41,490 bases of DNA from JBQTIQ01 sp052387955 (GCA_052387955.1 JBQTIQ010000087.1:1-41490); one strand, 5' to 3'. Counted from the stretch's first letter, positions 7,569-16,236 are shown. Program-made: numbers and translations. The notes: generated by a model not told the origin, from the letters alone.

Positions 7569-7695
7569 CGAGATCTGCTCGGTCCCGAGAGGCTCGAGGT
7601 GGTGACAGGTTCCGGGACCGAGCAGAATGCCGACCGAGCGACCGCCAGGGAGCCGGGCGGCGATGGGGGCCGGGGGGGCACAGCCCCCCAGCTAG
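7569..7695 (+). mobile_element. CTAG element, copy 1
   Basis: Member of the 126-127 bp family seen five times here. The left stem-loop starts ATCTGCTCGGTCCC (7573); its right arm has one extra A (GAGCAGAAT), and the loop is diverged. The right part carries GGGAGCCGGG, GGGGGCCGGGGGGG and CAGCCCCCCAG. The left boundary is CGAG instead of CTAG; the right boundary CTAG is at 7692-7695. Read on the minus strand, this CTAG supplies the TAG stop of the PRC-barrel gene. It also lies ~35 bp past the end of the subtilase gene. Confidence 0.85.
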
Positions 7696-8498
7696 CTCGC
7701 CCAGGGCGCCGATCGACGAGGGGCCAGGCGACGCTTGCGACGTTCGGCCCGGCCGTTGCGCACCGGTCCGCTCGAGGATTGCCCGACCGGTGCCCGATCC
7801 GAGGGAACGGGCGTGGACGCCGGCCGGGGAGGGGCCGGGACCGTCTGGCCCCACCAGCTGACGCCCGGCCCAGAGGTTTCGTCGGTCACCGCGGCCGGCC
7901 GAAGCCCAGAACCCCCGTTCGTCGGCGCCGCAATGCGAGCTCGCTGCCGGAGCTGGGCGATGTCGGGTAGCGCGGGGGCCGGCGGTCTCGGCGGGGCAGC
8001 GGACGGCGACAACGACGGCTCGGGAGCCCGGGGCGCGACCGCCGACGAAGCCGGTGCCCCGGACTCCGGTGCCACAACCGGCGGCGGCACCACAACCGGC
8101 GACGGCACCACAACCGGCGAGGCCGGCGACGACAACCCCGCGATCGGGGCTGGCTCCGCCGCCCACCTGCCGTAGTGCGCATCCAGTTGCAGTAGCCGTG
8201 CCTTGTCGATGTGACCCCCGAGTGGCCAGCGAGGCGCGCCCCTGACCACGCCGGCCGCCACCGAGACGACCACATCGGCGCCCTGCACGCTGACGTCCTG
8301 GTGGCGGACGAGCGTCAGTTGCTTGGCCCGGCGGTCGGTCGCCACCGCCAACCACGCCGGCCGACCGGTCTCGTCGTCGGTGTACACGTCCTGGACCCGG
8401 CCGATCGGTTGCCCGTCGGCGCCGACGAGGACCCGGCCGACCCACCGGCGCGCCCCCTCCCGCTCCGCTTCGCTGATGGTCACCGGCTCCCTTGCCAT
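7692..8498 (-). CDS. PRC-barrel domain protein with long Pro/Ala-rich tail
   Basis: 268 aa. Residues ~12-80 form a PRC-barrel (WVGRVLVGADGQPIGRVQDVYTDDETGRPAWLAV), a small beta-barrel found in RimM, photosynthetic reaction centres and many actinobacterial stress proteins. The rest is low-complexity Pro/Ala/Val sequence with a basic C-terminus (RRKRRLAPRR), probably disordered and able to touch nucleic acid or membrane. ATG 8498 has GAAAGG 6 bases upstream. The last codon runs into the CTAG element, so the stop codon is element-derived. Function unknown; the closest general role is as an adaptor or stress-related barrel. Confidence 0.8.
   Translation of the reverse strand: MAREPVTISEAEREGARRWVGRVLVGADGQPIGRVQDVYTDDETGRPAWLAVATDRRAKQLTLVRHQDVSVQGADVVVSVAAGVVRGAPRWPLGGHIDKARLLQLDAHYGRWAAEPAPIAGLSSPASPVVVPSPVVVPPPVVAPESGAPASSAVAPRAPEPSLSPSAAPPRPPAPALPDIAQLRQRARIAAPTNGGSGLRPAAVTDETSGPGVSWWGQTVPAPPRPASTPVPSDRAPVGQSSSGPVRNGRAERRKRRLAPRRSAPWAS
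8068..8121. repeat. Three 18-bp tandem units in the PRC-barrel gene
   Basis: GGCACCACAACCGGCGAC-like units at 8068-8085, 8086-8103 and 8104-8121 encode the hexapeptide repeat [S/P]PVV[V/A]P on the minus strand. This is a small in-frame expansion in the disordered tail. Confidence 0.8.
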
Positions 8499-8729
8499 CG
8501 TCAGCCTTTCGCCGCGTTCGCTGTCGCCGTCTGTGTCCTCAGCCCGGGGGTCGGCTCGCCCCCGTGCGGGGCAACACGCCTTGGCAGCCGGATACCCGGT
8601 TGCTCCGAACGCATACGTGCCCCCGGCAAGCCAGACGTCGCCTGGTGGCCTTCGGTGGGGCCGTGTGCGCCCGGATCGTGCTGCGAGATCCCATCTCAGG
8701 ACGTCAGGGCGTGCGGGCGCGGCTCTACC

Positions 8730-8757
8730 GGCTCGACGACACGCAGGTCGTCGAGCC
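8730..8757 (-). terminator. Hairpin downstream of tRNA-Val
   Basis: GGCTCGACGAC (8730-8740) and GTCGTCGAGCC (8747-8757) form a perfect 11-bp stem with a 6-nt loop, 16 bases past the tRNA 3' end in its direction of transcription. No U-tract is present. The rest of the 275-bp stretch 8499-8773 is the upstream region of the PRC-barrel gene; I see no gene in it. Confidence 0.6.
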
Positions 8758-8773
8758 CGTCCCCCACCTCCTG

Positions 8774-8846
8774 TGGGCGCTGCCGGGCTCGAACCGGCGA
8801 CCTTCGGTTTGTAAGACCGATGCGCTCCCAACTGCGCCAAGCGCCC
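8774..8846 (-). tRNA. tRNA-Val (anticodon UAC)
   Basis: 73 nt. The acceptor stem GGGCGCU/AGCGCCC pairs fully with discriminator A. The D-arm is GGCGCAGUUGGGAGCGC-like; the anticodon stem UCGGU/ACCGA closes the loop CUUACAA with anticodon UAC; the T-arm contains GGUUCGAGCC. CCA is not encoded. UAC reads GUA/GUG valine codons. Confidence 0.95.
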
Positions 8847-8917
8847 GCCGCAGGCTACCGACCACGGGCAGCTTCGCCGCCGGTGACCCGGCCCGTCCCG
8901 CCGCCGGCGGGGCGACT

Positions 8918-9424
8918 CTACGCCGGCAAGGGACGGGCGGGCGGGGCCACGGAAGCTCGGGCGATGGCTTGGAGGGCATCGGCGGCCTCCGGCTGCAACC
9001 GGGGTAACGCGTCGGCCGCTGACCAGGTGAGGTCCGCGATCTCGAGCGACGAGGGTGTGGCGGTGGCACCGTCGCGCCCGGCGGCGGGACGGGCACGGTA
9101 GTTCACGTCGACCCGGCGCGACCCAGGCGCGACGACGACCATCGGTTCGCCGACCAGCTCGACGGGTAGGCCGAGCTCCTCGCGCAGCTCGCGCCGAGCG
9201 GCGTCGGCGGGGTGCTCCCGGCGGGACAGCAGCCCGCCGGGCAGGCCCCAGCGGTCCTGGTCGCGGTAGGACGGTTTCACCAGCAGCAGCCGACCGTCGC
9301 TGCGCTCGACCACGCACACCGCCCCGACCGTGAACAGAGGGTGCAATCGCCGCACGGCAGCAGTGCGAGCCCGCGGCAGGCGACGCAGGAGGTGCAGCAA
9401 CGCCAGGTGGATACGGCCGAGCAC
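8918..9424 (-). CDS. Nudix hydrolase
   Basis: 168 aa from GTG 9424. A complete Nudix box is visible: GLLSRREHPADAARRELREELG, that is G-x5-E-x7-REL-x-EE-x-G, which binds the Mg ions that cleave nucleoside diphosphate-X substrates. The N-terminus (LALLHLLRRLPRARTAAVRRL) is a basic helix seen in several actinobacterial Nudix proteins. The substrate cannot be deduced; house-cleaning of oxidised nucleotides or ADP-ribose-type compounds is typical. The next minus-strand gene upstream, an inositol-phosphatase-like gene, ends 95 bp away. Confidence 0.9.
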   Translation of the reverse strand: MLGRIHLALLHLLRRLPRARTAAVRRLHPLFTVGAVCVVERSDGRLLLVKPSYRDQDRWGLPGGLLSRREHPADAARRELREELGLPVELVGEPMVVVAPGSRRVDVNYRARPAAGRDGATATPSSLEIADLTWSAADALPRLQPEAADALQAIARASVAPPARPLPA

Positions 9425-9519
9425 CGCGCCAGCCTAGGAGCACCGTGCCGGCGCCGGCCGGGCCTGAGGACCGCTGCCGGTGGCCGGGCGGCGGCGACCC
9501 CTTCGCCCCCCGGAGCGGG

Positions 9520-10254
9520 TCAAAGGTGGCGACGGGCCTCCCCGATGTCGGCCAGGAGCTCGGGGGTTGCGGCCGCCAGCGGGGTGCGGCGAGCGGCATG
9601 GTCGAGCACCACGAGGTCCCGACCGAAGGCGTCGACGACCGGGGCGCCCGCCTCTTGGCAGACCAGAAGGCCACCGAGATAGTCCCAGGGGCCGTGAGCG
9701 TCGGACGAGCAGTCGATGTAGCCGTCGGCGGTACCGGCGGCCACCGAGCACAGATCGAGCGCGGCGGCCCCGAGCACCCGGTACTGGCTCCAGCCCAGCG
9801 GGCGCGGCGGGTACCCCGACAACAGCACCAGGGACTCGCCCAGCGCCGTGCGTCCCGACGGCGTCAGCCTGGCACCGTCGCACGTCGCCCCCGCTCCCCG
9901 TTCGGCATCGAAGCGCGTCCCGGTGGCCAGGTTGACCACCAGCGCGCACAACGGGCCCTCGGCGTCGACCGCGCACAGGCTGGCGGCGAACCAGGGCAAG
10001 CCCCGCGAGGCGTTGGTCGAGCCGTCGACGGGGTCGACCACCACCGTCACCGGCCGCTCGGGATGGTGACGCCCCGATTCCTCGCTCAGCACGCCGAAAC
10101 CGCGGCCGGTGAGGACCTCGACGGCGGCGGCGTCAGCGGCCAGGTCGCTGCGGTACTGGCCCGGCCGGGTCCCGGCCAAGCCCCAGTCGTCGATGGCCCC
10201 GAGAGCAGCGGCGATGGCTTCGGCCGCCTCGGCGAGTACAGGTCGCGGGTCCAT
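9520..10254 (-). CDS. Inositol monophosphatase-family phosphatase
   Basis: 244 aa. Metal-site motifs of the FIG superfamily are present: SEESG (Glu ligand), DPVDGSTN (two Asp ligands) and HGPWDYLGG (third Asp). These Mg-dependent, Li-sensitive enzymes remove phosphate from inositol phosphates, histidinol phosphate or PAP; the sequence does not separate suhB, hisN and cysQ types. A slightly short length and SRGLPWFAAS after DPVDGSTN fit small actinobacterial members. Start ATG 10254. It is divergent from the hypothetical gene at 10356; the gap holds inverted repeats CCGCTCG/CGAGCGG (10281-10297) and CACGGG/CCCGTG (10325-10340). Confidence 0.88.
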   Translation of the reverse strand: MDPRPVLAEAAEAIAAALGAIDDWGLAGTRPGQYRSDLAADAAAVEVLTGRGFGVLSEESGRHHPERPVTVVVDPVDGSTNASRGLPWFAASLCAVDAEGPLCALVVNLATGTRFDAERGAGATCDGARLTPSGRTALGESLVLLSGYPPRPLGWSQYRVLGAAALDLCSVAAGTADGYIDCSSDAHGPWDYLGGLLVCQEAGAPVVDAFGRDLVVLDHAARRTPLAAATPELLADIGEARRHL

Positions 10255-10355
10255 CGCTCCATGCTCGCAGCCGGCGCCACCCGCTCGGAGCGAGCGGACG
10301 GGCCGACCGCCCCAACTCGCCGGTCACGGGCACACCCGTGGCAGGCTTGACCACG

Positions 10356-10922
10356 ATGGCTGTCATCGACGTGGCCGGTTTCGTTGCCGACCTCAAGGAC
10401 CACGCCGCCGATCACGGCTTCCACGTCCACGACGAGCGGCACTTCGTCGAGACGTATTCGCTGCGCCAGGCATGGGAAGTCGACCTTCACCCCGAAGAGG
10501 CCTGCAATGGGCCCCTCGACCTGCACCTGTCGCTGGAAGTCGATCCCCGTCAGATGCTCGCCTTCGAGGACATCGTGCTCGAGCTCCCGGACGAGGACGG
10601 GGAGCCCGAGGACAACTGGCATTTCCCGCTGTTGTTCACCTGGACGCTGCCCCCGCTGCCCAAAGGCCCCGACCTCCTGGTCCTGGCCACCGAACTGGCG
10701 GGTGTCGGCGGGACCGACCTTCCCCTCGAGGTGTCAGCCATCGACAGCTTCGCCAGCGTGACCGACGCGGCGGAGCGCAGCCTCAGCGTGGTGGCCCACA
10801 TCGAGGTCTCGCTGGCCAAGATCTTCACCAGCGAAGAACAGCTGTGCGACGTGCTCGACCGTTGCCTGGCCGTGAGCCAGTACCTGGTCGAGCACGCCCC
10901 CATCTGGCTGGACGAGGACTAG
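10356..10922 (+). CDS. Conserved-looking hypothetical acidic protein
   Basis: 188 aa from ATG 10356; GTG 10338 would add six residues and overlaps an inverted repeat. I do not recognise a domain. The protein is acidic, soluble and non-repetitive (AWEVDLHPEEACNGPLDLHLSLEVDPR, EDNWHFPLLFTWTLPPLP), with no signal peptide or membrane helices. The pattern suggests a mixed alpha/beta fold. It is followed by ~214 bp (10923-11136) in which I see no gene. Confidence 0.75.
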   Translation: MAVIDVAGFVADLKDHAADHGFHVHDERHFVETYSLRQAWEVDLHPEEACNGPLDLHLSLEVDPRQMLAFEDIVLELPDEDGEPEDNWHFPLLFTWTLPPLPKGPDLLVLATELAGVGGTDLPLEVSAIDSFASVTDAAERSLSVVAHIEVSLAKIFTSEEQLCDVLDRCLAVSQYLVEHAPIWLDED

Positions 10923-11136
10923 CCGCGTCTGCTGACGTTCCCCGGCCACGCAGGCCGGCCGCAACCGCGCCTGCGCTGGCGCTCCGGCGCTCGCATCGGT
11001 GCACCAGCCGGCCTCATCGGGGCTACTTCGAGCTGCGCCTGCAGGGACGGACGGACCGATTGCCTCGCAGGTCACCGTCGCGACCGGCAGCCGGGCGGCC
11101 ACCGGAGCGAGGCGACGCCCGCCGCAGGCGTGCTGG

Positions 11137-11247
11137 CTAGGTGAACCCCTTACGGACGGTCTTCTTGGCCTTCTTGGTTTCTCGCTTTTCCTTCAATGAC
11201 TTGCCTGGTTTCTTGGCGCTCGGCTTCTGTGGGGCGCGATCCGGCAT
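11137..11247 (-). CDS. Small Lys-rich protein (36 aa)
   Basis: ATG 11247 to TAG 11137, preceded by a strong GGAGG five bases before the start. The product (MPDRAPQKPSAKKPGKSLKEKRE, then TKKAKKTVRKGF) is about one-third Lys/Arg and resembles a class of tiny basic proteins often left unannotated in actinobacteria. A nucleic-acid or ribosome-associated role is possible but unproven. The codon for each Lys is mostly AAG, typical of this genome. It overlaps the 3' part of the larger ORF upstream in a different frame. Confidence 0.75.
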   Translation of the reverse strand: MPDRAPQKPSAKKPGKSLKEKRETKKAKKTVRKGFT

Positions 11248-11587
11248 GGTGCCTCCAGGTGGGCTGGGATGGTCGGTGGGCAGACATCGGCGGCTGGGGG
11301 TCACCCATTGTCGCCCGCGCTTCGGCGACGGGTTCGCGAAGCCGCTCCAGGGCGTCGCTCAGCCGGTCGACGGCGAGGCGGAGCGCTTTGAAGGAGGACG
11401 GCGCCAGCCCGCCGTCGCTGGTGAGGACCTGGAACGCGGCGCGATAAGAGCGGTCGGCGTCGCTCAGCTCCCATACCGCTGCCTGCCGGAGGCCGTGCTC
11501 ATCGGCCGGTGGCCGTCCGCTGCCGGCGACGCCGAGCGCTCCCAGGGCGTCGCCGGCCACCGTAGGAGGCGGGACCGGCTCGGGCAT
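11150..11587 (-). CDS. Hypothetical protein with a helical middle
   Basis: 145 aa from ATG 11587, which has AGGAG four bases upstream. The middle (AAVWELSDADRSYRAAFQVL, then FKALRLAVDRLSDALERLREPV) is amphipathic helix; the last third is low complexity and overlaps the 36-aa gene by 98 bp in another frame. Such an overlap is unusual, so the true end could be earlier through a sequencing frameshift, or the ORF may be spurious. No domain is recognised. Confidence 0.45.
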   Translation of the reverse strand: MPEPVPPPTVAGDALGALGVAGSGRPPADEHGLRQAAVWELSDADRSYRAAFQVLTSDGGLAPSSFKALRLAVDRLSDALERLREPVAEARATMGDPQPPMSAHRPSQPTWRHHAGSRPTEAERQETRQVIEGKARNQEGQEDRP

Positions 11588-11696
11588 GACACTCCTGTGT
11601 GGCTCGCTCATCATCGGGGTTCGCGCCCCACACCTCATCCCGGCGCGCCGGCGGTCGCTCGGTTGGCTGCCGTGCTCGTTCCGCTTGCCGTGCAGG

Positions 11697-13193
11697 TTAG
11701 GGCAGCCGGCTGCGGCCGTGGGTGCCGGAGCCGCTGAGCGCCGGCGTTTCGTCGCAACCGGCGAGGCAGGGCGGGCCCTCGGGCACGTGTGTGCTCGGGC
11801 GAACCGGAGCGGACCGACGGATCGAAAGCGCGCCCGGGACCGAGGCGAATGCCGCCAGCACCGCCGCCGTCAGCAGCACCGCCCGGTAGCCGCCCGGGAA
11901 GTCCTCGTCGAGGCCAGCCAATGCCGGCACCACGGCTATGGCCAACAGCGACGCCAGCCGGGCCACGGCGTTGTTGACCGCGGAGCCCACGCCGGTCTGG
12001 TCGGCCGGCACCGCCGCCAGCACAGCCGCGGTCAACGGCGCCACCGTCACCGCCAGCCCCAGGCCGAGCACGGCGACGCCGGGCAGGACCCCGATCAGGA
12101 AACCGTCGCCGGGAGCGACGCGGCTCAGGATGGCCATGCCGGCTCCGACGCCCAGCGGCCCGACCGTCATCGGCAGCCGCGGCCCTATCCGCTGGCCGAG
12201 CCCTCCGGCCCATCGTGACAATGCCAGCATGATGACGGTGACCGGTAGCAGGGACGCACCGGCCTCCAGGGCGGAGTAGCCCAGGTCGTTCTGCAGGTGC
12301 AGCACCACGACGAACATCCCGACGCCCAAGGCGGCGTAGACGAGCAGCGTGACCACGTTGGCGGCCCGGAACTGGCGGTCGCCGAAGAGGCCGAGGGGCA
12401 CCATCGGCCGGGCCGAGCGATGCTCGATCACCACGAACAGGGTGAGCGACGCGACCGCCACCGCGGCGGCGGTCGCGGTCAGCGCCACCGGTGCCCCGGC
12501 CGGCGCTTCGATGAGGGCGTACACCAGCCCGGCCAGGCCCAGGGCCAAGGTGAGCGCCCCCGGCCCGTCGACTCGGGGATCGTTGCGGGTGTCGCGGCTC
12601 TCCGGGACATGGCGCCAGGCCAGGACGGCGGCCACCGCCGTGACCGGGACGTTGATGAGGAACACCCAGCGCCAGGACACTGCGTCGATCAGCCATCCGC
12701 CGAGGAACGGCCCGACGGCGGTCGAGATCCCGGTGAAGCCCGACCACGTCCCGATGGCCACACCCCGCTGGTCGGCGCGGAAGCTGGCCGCGATCAGGGC
12801 CAGGCTCCCGGGAACGAGGCAGGAGCCGGCGGCGCCCTGGAGAGCCCGGGCGACTATCAGCGCCGACGCGCTGGGGGCAACCGCGCACGCCAGTGACGTC
12901 GTCCCGAAGCCGACCAGGCCGATGATGAACACGCGCCGCCGGCCGAAGAGGTCGCCCAGCGACCCGCCCAGCACCATCAGCGACCCCAGTGTGAGCAGGT
13001 ACGCGCTCAGCACCCACTGCAGGGACGAGAGGCCGGCGTCGAACTCGTCGGCGATGGCGGGAAGGGCGGCATTGACGACGGTGCCGTCGAGGAATGCGAC
13101 CCCCGAGCCGACGACGGCGACAACCAGGACCCAGCGACCGGCAGGGGAGGACACAACCAGGCCGCCGGCGCCGGCGTCAGCTGGGGTCGACAT
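11697..13193 (-). CDS. DHA2-family MFS drug exporter (EmrB/QacA type)
   Basis: 498 aa with about 14 predicted membrane helices. Family landmarks: LDGTVVNAALPAIADEF in TM1, GDLFGRRRVFIIG (motif A, loop 2-3), ARALQGAAGSCLVPGSLALI (motif B region) and SWRWVFLINVPV in TM6. It would export drugs or other amphiphiles by proton antiport across the cytoplasmic membrane. ATG 13193 lies inside the end of the phosphatase gene (17-bp overlap), implying co-transcription and translational coupling with that gene. No dedicated regulator is adjacent. Substrate unknown. Confidence 0.92.
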   Translation of the reverse strand: MSTPADAGAGGLVVSSPAGRWVLVVAVVGSGVAFLDGTVVNAALPAIADEFDAGLSSLQWVLSAYLLTLGSLMVLGGSLGDLFGRRRVFIIGLVGFGTTSLACAVAPSASALIVARALQGAAGSCLVPGSLALIAASFRADQRGVAIGTWSGFTGISTAVGPFLGGWLIDAVSWRWVFLINVPVTAVAAVLAWRHVPESRDTRNDPRVDGPGALTLALGLAGLVYALIEAPAGAPVALTATAAAVAVASLTLFVVIEHRSARPMVPLGLFGDRQFRAANVVTLLVYAALGVGMFVVVLHLQNDLGYSALEAGASLLPVTVIMLALSRWAGGLGQRIGPRLPMTVGPLGVGAGMAILSRVAPGDGFLIGVLPGVAVLGLGLAVTVAPLTAAVLAAVPADQTGVGSAVNNAVARLASLLAIAVVPALAGLDEDFPGGYRAVLLTAAVLAAFASVPGALSIRRSAPVRPSTHVPEGPPCLAGCDETPALSGSGTHGRSRLP

Positions 13194-14787
13194 CGTCACC
13201 TGTGGTGCGGGCGTCTCCGGCCAGGACGAAGGCCACCGGTACGCCGAGGGCATCTTCCAGGAGACCCTTGCGGGACTCCGCGGTGTACAGCTCCAGCTCG
13301 GCGTCGCTGCCCCCGCTGTCGATGGTGACGGTGAACCCGTGGTCGTCGCCACGCACGGTCATCGACTTCACCGCCGAGGACCGGGTGCGGTCGAGGGCAA
13401 TGCCGACGCGCAGGCACCCGGCCAGCAGCCGCACCGTCCGCTGGTCGTCGGCGTCGAGGCGGGCAAAGGCCTCGTGACGGGACTTGGGCGCGCTCTTGCG
13501 GTGATAGCGGGCCACTTGGGCGATCAGCTCGACCTCGTGGTCGGTGAACCCGGTGAGCAGCTCGGAGTTGCGGATGATGTAGTAGCTGTGCAGGTGGTGC
13601 TTGTCGTGGGAGATGAACAACCCGACGTTGGCCAACAGCCCGGCTGCCTCGAGGAGCTCCTCGAACTCCTCGCCCATCCCGTGACGGTCGCGGGTGGCCT
13701 CGAACAGCCGGATGGCAAGATCGGTGGCCAGTGCCGCGTGCTCGCCTTCTTCGGGGGTGACGGCGGCGAGGTGCGCCACCGACTCGAAGCGCAGGTCGCG
13801 CAAGTGCCCGATCGAGGTCCGGTCACGCCGGCGCAGGCGGTCGAGGAGGACGCCTTCGCGTAGGGCCGAGTCGGAGATCACCATCTCGGTGATGCCGAGT
13901 TCGGCGAACGCCTGCTCGAGGATCAGGGCCCCGCCCAGGATGATGTCGGCCCGTTTCGACTCCAGGCCGGGCACCTCGGACCTTCGGGCGAGTGTGCGGG
14001 CAGCCGTGAGCTGCTCGACGACGACGGCGAGGCCTTCGGCGCTGAGCGTCGCTCCGCTGGTCAGCTGCAGGGGCGCTTCACCTGCTACGGCCCGCGCCAT
14101 CGCGGCCAGGTTCACGATCGTCCCCGAGCTCCCGACGGCCACGTCGAAACCGAGGGCCAGCACCGAACGCTTGAGCGGGCTGAGGAACGTCCGCACGTAG
14201 CGGCGGCACTCGAGGACGGCCTTGCGTCTGGCCCCCTCGGCCAGGCCGAAGCGCTCGGTGAGCCTGATCGCGCCCAGCTTCAGGCTGCGGGCCAGCAGCA
14301 GTTCGCTGCCCTCGCCGACCACGAATTCGGTGCTCCCCCCGCCGATGTCGATGACCAGGTGGCGTTGGTCGTACACGGGCACGGCCTGGAGGACACCGAG
14401 GCGGATGAGCCGGGCCTCCTCGGGCCCGGAGATGATCTCGACCCGTACGCCGGCCTCGGCCTCGGCCCGGCGCAGGAACTCGTCGCGGTTGTCGGCCTCG
14501 CGCACGGCGCTGGTGGCGACGGCATGGACGTCGGCGCCGAAGCTGGCCGCGATCCGCTGGAAGCGGCGGAGGGTGTCGAGGCCGCGCTCGATGGCGTCGG
14601 CCGACAACAGCTTCATGTCGCCCGATCCCGTGCCCAGGCGCACGACCTCCTTGGCCCGGTCGACCACCTCGAAGCGGTTGTTGCCGCTGGCCCGGGCGAC
14701 GACGAGGTGCACCGAGTTGGTGCCGATGTCGATCGCGGCCAGCGGGCTGGGATCGGCGGCCGCTTCGGCCAGCGAAGGCACAGTCAT
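13177..14787 (-). CDS. ppx: Ppx/GppA-family exopolyphosphatase
   Basis: 536 aa. The ASKHA-fold N-terminal half shows LAAIDIGTNSVHLVVARA (phosphate 1) and LVIDIGGGSTEFVVGEG (phosphate 2), with GSSGTIVNLA and EISGPEEARLI-like segments (here IISGPEEARLI). The C-terminal half has an HD-like helical domain (SHDKHHLHSYYIIRNSELL). The long two-domain form is typical of enzymes that hydrolyse polyphosphate or pppGpp. ATG 14787 follows only a weak purine stretch. It overlaps the downstream exporter gene by 17 bp and is divergent from the M15 peptidase gene. Confidence 0.9.
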   Translation of the reverse strand: MTVPSLAEAAADPSPLAAIDIGTNSVHLVVARASGNNRFEVVDRAKEVVRLGTGSGDMKLLSADAIERGLDTLRRFQRIAASFGADVHAVATSAVREADNRDEFLRRAEAEAGVRVEIISGPEEARLIRLGVLQAVPVYDQRHLVIDIGGGSTEFVVGEGSELLLARSLKLGAIRLTERFGLAEGARRKAVLECRRYVRTFLSPLKRSVLALGFDVAVGSSGTIVNLAAMARAVAGEAPLQLTSGATLSAEGLAVVVEQLTAARTLARRSEVPGLESKRADIILGGALILEQAFAELGITEMVISDSALREGVLLDRLRRRDRTSIGHLRDLRFESVAHLAAVTPEEGEHAALATDLAIRLFEATRDRHGMGEEFEELLEAAGLLANVGLFISHDKHHLHSYYIIRNSELLTGFTDHEVELIAQVARYHRKSAPKSRHEAFARLDADDQRTVRLLAGCLRVGIALDRTRSSAVKSMTVRGDDHGFTVTIDSGGSDAELELYTAESRKGLLEDALGVPVAFVLAGDARTTGDDVDPS

Positions 14788-14834
14788 GCCCGGCCTGGGT
14801 GGCGGGGGAACGCCGACTTCAACGTCACTGCCGT

Positions 14835-14889
14835 GAGAGTACGTTCGCTGGCGGTGTCCCCGGTCCACCCGATGGAGCCGGGTACTCTC
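14835..14889. promoter_or_regulatory. Inverted GTACTCTC boxes between the ppx and peptidase genes
   Basis: GAGAGTAC (14835-14842) and GTACTCTC (14882-14889) are a perfect 8-bp inverted pair with a 39-nt spacer in the 118-bp divergent region. Each points TACTCT at the gene it faces, so they could be matching -10 elements or paired operator halves. Confidence 0.4.
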
Positions 14890-14905
14890 CGCGCTGCCTC
14901 GAGCG

Positions 14906-16141
14906 ATGGCCGGTCTGTTACGGTTTCGCGACTTTGTCGTCAGCGGGTGCAGGGAGCAGGGCTTGGCGTTGCAGGGGCGCACGGGGAAGCGGCTGGTTGC
15001 CGCGCTCTTCGTGATAGGTGCCCTCGGCCTCCCTACTCATGCCGCCGGCCAGGACGACCCGCGGCGCGAGCGTCAGAAGGTGCGCCAACAGGCGGCCGAC
15101 GTCGCCGCCCAGGTCGACGCCCTCCAGGGTGATGCAGCCGAGGTGCAGCGGGCGCTCCGGTCCCTGCAGGCCAACGTGGCCGGCCAGGAGGCTGCCACCG
15201 CCGACGCCCGGCGCCTGGCCGACCAGGCGGCCCACGACCTCGACGTGGCCCGGGCCGAGGAAGCCGCAGTGCAGGCGCAGGTCGACAGCCTCAAGGCGTC
15301 CATGCAGGAGGCCGGCGTCCAGGCCTACGTCCGGGGCGACCGGGCCGGTGAGCTCGAGCTCGATTTCTCCTTCGATGCCACCCAGCCGCTGCGGGCGCTG
15401 GCCCGCACCACCCTGGCCCAGGCCACGGCCAACAGCTGGCAGGACGCGGTCGAGGCGTTGCGCGACGCCCAGGAGGACCTGGCCGCCAAGCGCGCCGCCG
15501 CCGAGGCCGCCACCATCCGGGCCAACGAGGCCCGGGCGGCGGCCGAGTCCCAGCTCTCCGAGTTGCGGGTGGCCCGGGACCAGCAGGCGTCCTACGCCGC
15601 CACCGTCGACGCCCGCCTCGACCAGAAGCTGTCCGAGGCGGCGTCGCTCCAAGCTCTCGACTCGAACCTGGCCGCCCGGATCGCCGCCGACGAGGCCAGG
15701 ATCGCCGCCGCTGCGCCCCGTGGTGGAGGCGGCGGCCGCTCGGCGCCGTTCTCGGCCGGCAACGTGTCAGTCACCACCGTGCGGGGCATCACGGTGGCGA
15801 CCTCGATCGCTGGCCAGCTCGAGCAGCTCCTGGCGGCGGCCGCCGCCGACGGTATCTCGCTGTCCGGCAGCGGCTACCGGAGCTCGTCGTCCCAGGTGGC
15901 CCTGCGCCAGCAGAACTGCCCCGACCCGGTCAACTCGTCGCCGGGCTCGTGCCGTCCACCGACAGCCCGGGCAGGCGCCTCGATGCACGAGCGGGGCCTG
16001 GCCGTCGACTTCGCCTACGGCGGGCGGGCGATCAACTCCCGCAGCAGCCCCGCCTTCCAGTGGCTGGCCGCCAACGCCGGGTCCTACGGCTTCGTGAACC
16101 TCCCCAGCGAACCCTGGCACTGGTCCACAACCGGCCAGTAG
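14906..16141 (+). CDS. Exported coiled-coil protein with C-terminal M15B (VanY-like) peptidase domain
   Basis: 411 aa. Residues ~28-48 form a signal segment (KRLVAALFVIGALGLPTHAAG); the N-terminus before it is longer than usual, so a later start is possible. Residues ~50-270 are a long Ala/Gln/Arg coiled coil like those of PcsB/FtsX-linked amidases. After a Gly-rich linker (PRGGGGG) comes a D-Ala-D-Ala carboxypeptidase-type domain with zinc motifs SMHERGLAVDFA (SxHxxGxAxD) and EPWHWS. It probably trims peptidoglycan peptides at the cell surface, with the coiled coil for localisation or regulation. It is divergent from ppx. Confidence 0.88.
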   Translation: MAGLLRFRDFVVSGCREQGLALQGRTGKRLVAALFVIGALGLPTHAAGQDDPRRERQKVRQQAADVAAQVDALQGDAAEVQRALRSLQANVAGQEAATADARRLADQAAHDLDVARAEEAAVQAQVDSLKASMQEAGVQAYVRGDRAGELELDFSFDATQPLRALARTTLAQATANSWQDAVEALRDAQEDLAAKRAAAEAATIRANEARAAAESQLSELRVARDQQASYAATVDARLDQKLSEAASLQALDSNLAARIAADEARIAAAAPRGGGGGRSAPFSAGNVSVTTVRGITVATSIAGQLEQLLAAAAADGISLSGSGYRSSSSQVALRQQNCPDPVNSSPGSCRPPTARAGASMHERGLAVDFAYGGRAINSRSSPAFQWLAANAGSYGFVNLPSEPWHWSTTGQ

Positions 16142-16201
16142 CGCGATTCCCGCGCAGCGCGGTGAGGCGGTCACGTCCCCGCGCCGAGCCCGAGCCCGCA
16201 A

Positions 16202-16216
16202 CTTATTCTGGTCCGG
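16202..16216 (+). promoter_or_regulatory. Candidate -10 region for the FHA-ABC gene
   Basis: CTTATTCTGG is the only AT-rich spot between the peptidase and transporter genes; TATTCT (16204-16209) resembles a -10 hexamer. No matching -35 is clear. Confidence 0.25.
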
Positions 16217-16236
16217 TGACGGTGACGCCGGCGGGC

